Shown here: piece by piece, positions 63,567 to 64,000 of the stretch
Layout of the letters: each line of letters opens with the position of its first letter
Position numbering within the stretch: position 1 is the first letter of the stretch
Assembly (NCBI RefSeq): GCF_016342405.1
Contig: NZ_JAEINN010000004.1
Span: 186,001-250,000 of the forward strand
Reading direction: 5' to 3'
DNA from: Maridesulfovibrio ferrireducens
Lineage (GTDB): Bacteria > Desulfobacterota > Desulfovibrionia > Desulfovibrionales > Desulfovibrionaceae
DNA: 64,000 nucleotides
The notes under the pieces: generated by a model
Seen by the model: only the letters and a program-made list of their open reading frames with translations
What the model was told of the DNA's origin: nothing
The model's database searches: none
Program-made: the position numbers and the translations under genes

Positions 63567-64000
63567 TTACCAGGATAAGGAGGAACCCTTCATGCCGCCG
63601 CGTTTGATACCGTAATCCATTCCGATCTGAGCGCGGGACATGAAAAACAGAACAACGTGGCTGAGCTTCGTGAAGGGCAGGCTCAACAACCAGATTTCAC
63701 CAGTGATGATGTGGGCGGTAAGCCAGAACTGGTAGTCACCGATTGCGTATCTGGCGATAAGGCCAGTGACAAAAGGTGCTAAAGTTATCACCATCATCAA
63801 ATAATCATAGCCAGTGGTAAGAATTCTTACTTCAGGGAAAGCAACGCGGCGCAAGGTCAATAAAAGACCGGCTACAACTGCCATCCAAGTCAGAAAATCA
63901 GCTACACCGCTTGGAAGAGCGGGCAGGCTGAACCCAAGATTTTCCTGTAGCATCACATTGTGGGCGATCAGGAAAATAGGAGTGATCACGACCCCGATAT
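63567..64000 (-). CDS. tmcC: NarI-like heme b membrane subunit, TmcC-type (5' end outside window)
   Basis: The minus-strand frame is open to the right edge, so the gene starts beyond the window. The visible 144 residues contain four or five membrane segments, with histidines in LIAHNVML, TAHIITGEIW and LSHVVLFF that suit heme b ligation, as in NarI and TmcC. Its C-terminus is hydrophilic (RAQIGMDYGIKRGG). It lies 39 bases ahead of the TmcB-like gene and would be its membrane anchor and quinone-side partner. Confidence 0.7.
   Translation of the reverse strand, partial: IGVVITPIFLIAHNVMLQENLGFSLPALPSGVADFLTWMAVVAGLLLTLRRVAFPEVRILTTGYDYLMMVITLAPFVTGLIARYAIGDYQFWLTAHIITGEIWLLSLPFTKLSHVVLFFMSRAQIGMDYGIKRGGMKGSSLSW

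Overview
The window reads as a chromosomal segment of a moderately AT-rich, Gram-negative, sulfate-reducing bacterium of the Desulfovibrio group (Desulfovibrionaceae; a marine Maridesulfovibrio-like lineage is a guess from composition). The evidence is a complete dissimilatory sulfite reductase operon (dsrA-dsrB-dsrD followed by a CbiA/DsrN amidase), the [FeFe]-hydrogenase maturase HydF, an HdrD-like redox protein with a NarI-like membrane partner resembling the Tmc complex, and many sensor kinases. I see no phage, insertion sequence, CRISPR array, tRNA or rRNA. It looks like core chromosome rather than an island.

Layout. 0-9.5 kb: the end of a PAS-GGDEF diguanylate cyclase, a CheX-like phosphatase, glnS, hydF, then a signalling operon of a BMP-type periplasmic binding protein, a hybrid histidine kinase and an Hpt protein. 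9.5-14.5 kb: DUF2156 protein, BASS-family symporter, L-serine dehydratase, a TudS/DUF523 protein and a small operon with a YkgJ cysteine-cluster protein. 14.5-19.1 kb: dsrABD and cbiA/dsrN. 19-25 kb: an unknown protein, lgt, a FecR-RTX secreted protein, a small membrane protein, an NSS transporter. 25.5-33.8 kb: a TraT-like lipoprotein with a lipoprotein serine protease, then a 1411-residue activase/dehydratase-like fusion with a glutaminyl cyclotransferase. 33.8-39.7 kb: TPR protein, KtrAB potassium uptake, an Uup-type ABC-F protein, a lone Hpt protein. 39.8-43.1 kb: a DAHP synthase-chorismate mutase fusion, aroB and metC in one operon. 43-48.3 kb: two small exported proteins, a second YkgJ protein, trpB with its own attenuator, a transaldolase, a flavodoxin-ferredoxin fusion. 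48.4-53.9 kb: a five-gene peptide ABC transporter. 54.2-55.4 kb: nicotinamide riboside uptake and kinase. 55.4-64 kb: a c-heme sensor kinase, an Rrf2 regulator, a REC-PAS-PAS kinase, two single-domain response regulators, a tandem universal stress protein, a TmcB-like protein and a partial TmcC-like protein.

How it fits together. DsrAB reduces sulfite, DsrD activates it and the CbiA-like amidase probably finishes its siroheme. The TmcB/TmcC-like pair would link periplasmic or membrane electron flow to cytoplasmic sulfate reduction. It sits in one strand-matched block with redox-type sensors (c-heme motifs, cysteine-bearing PAS domains, an IscR-like Rrf2 protein), and this is the best candidate here for a little-described regulatory system. 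At RNA level the clearest discovery is a trp attenuator upstream of the lone trpB: a 22-codon leader with three adjacent Trp codons and mutually exclusive hairpins. A possible Phe/Tyr-rich leader lies upstream of the DAHP synthase fusion, and a terminator-like hairpin lies between dsrB and dsrD.

Limits. All calls come from reading the sequence and from family knowledge. No alignment, profile search or folding program was run, and residue positions are counted by hand.
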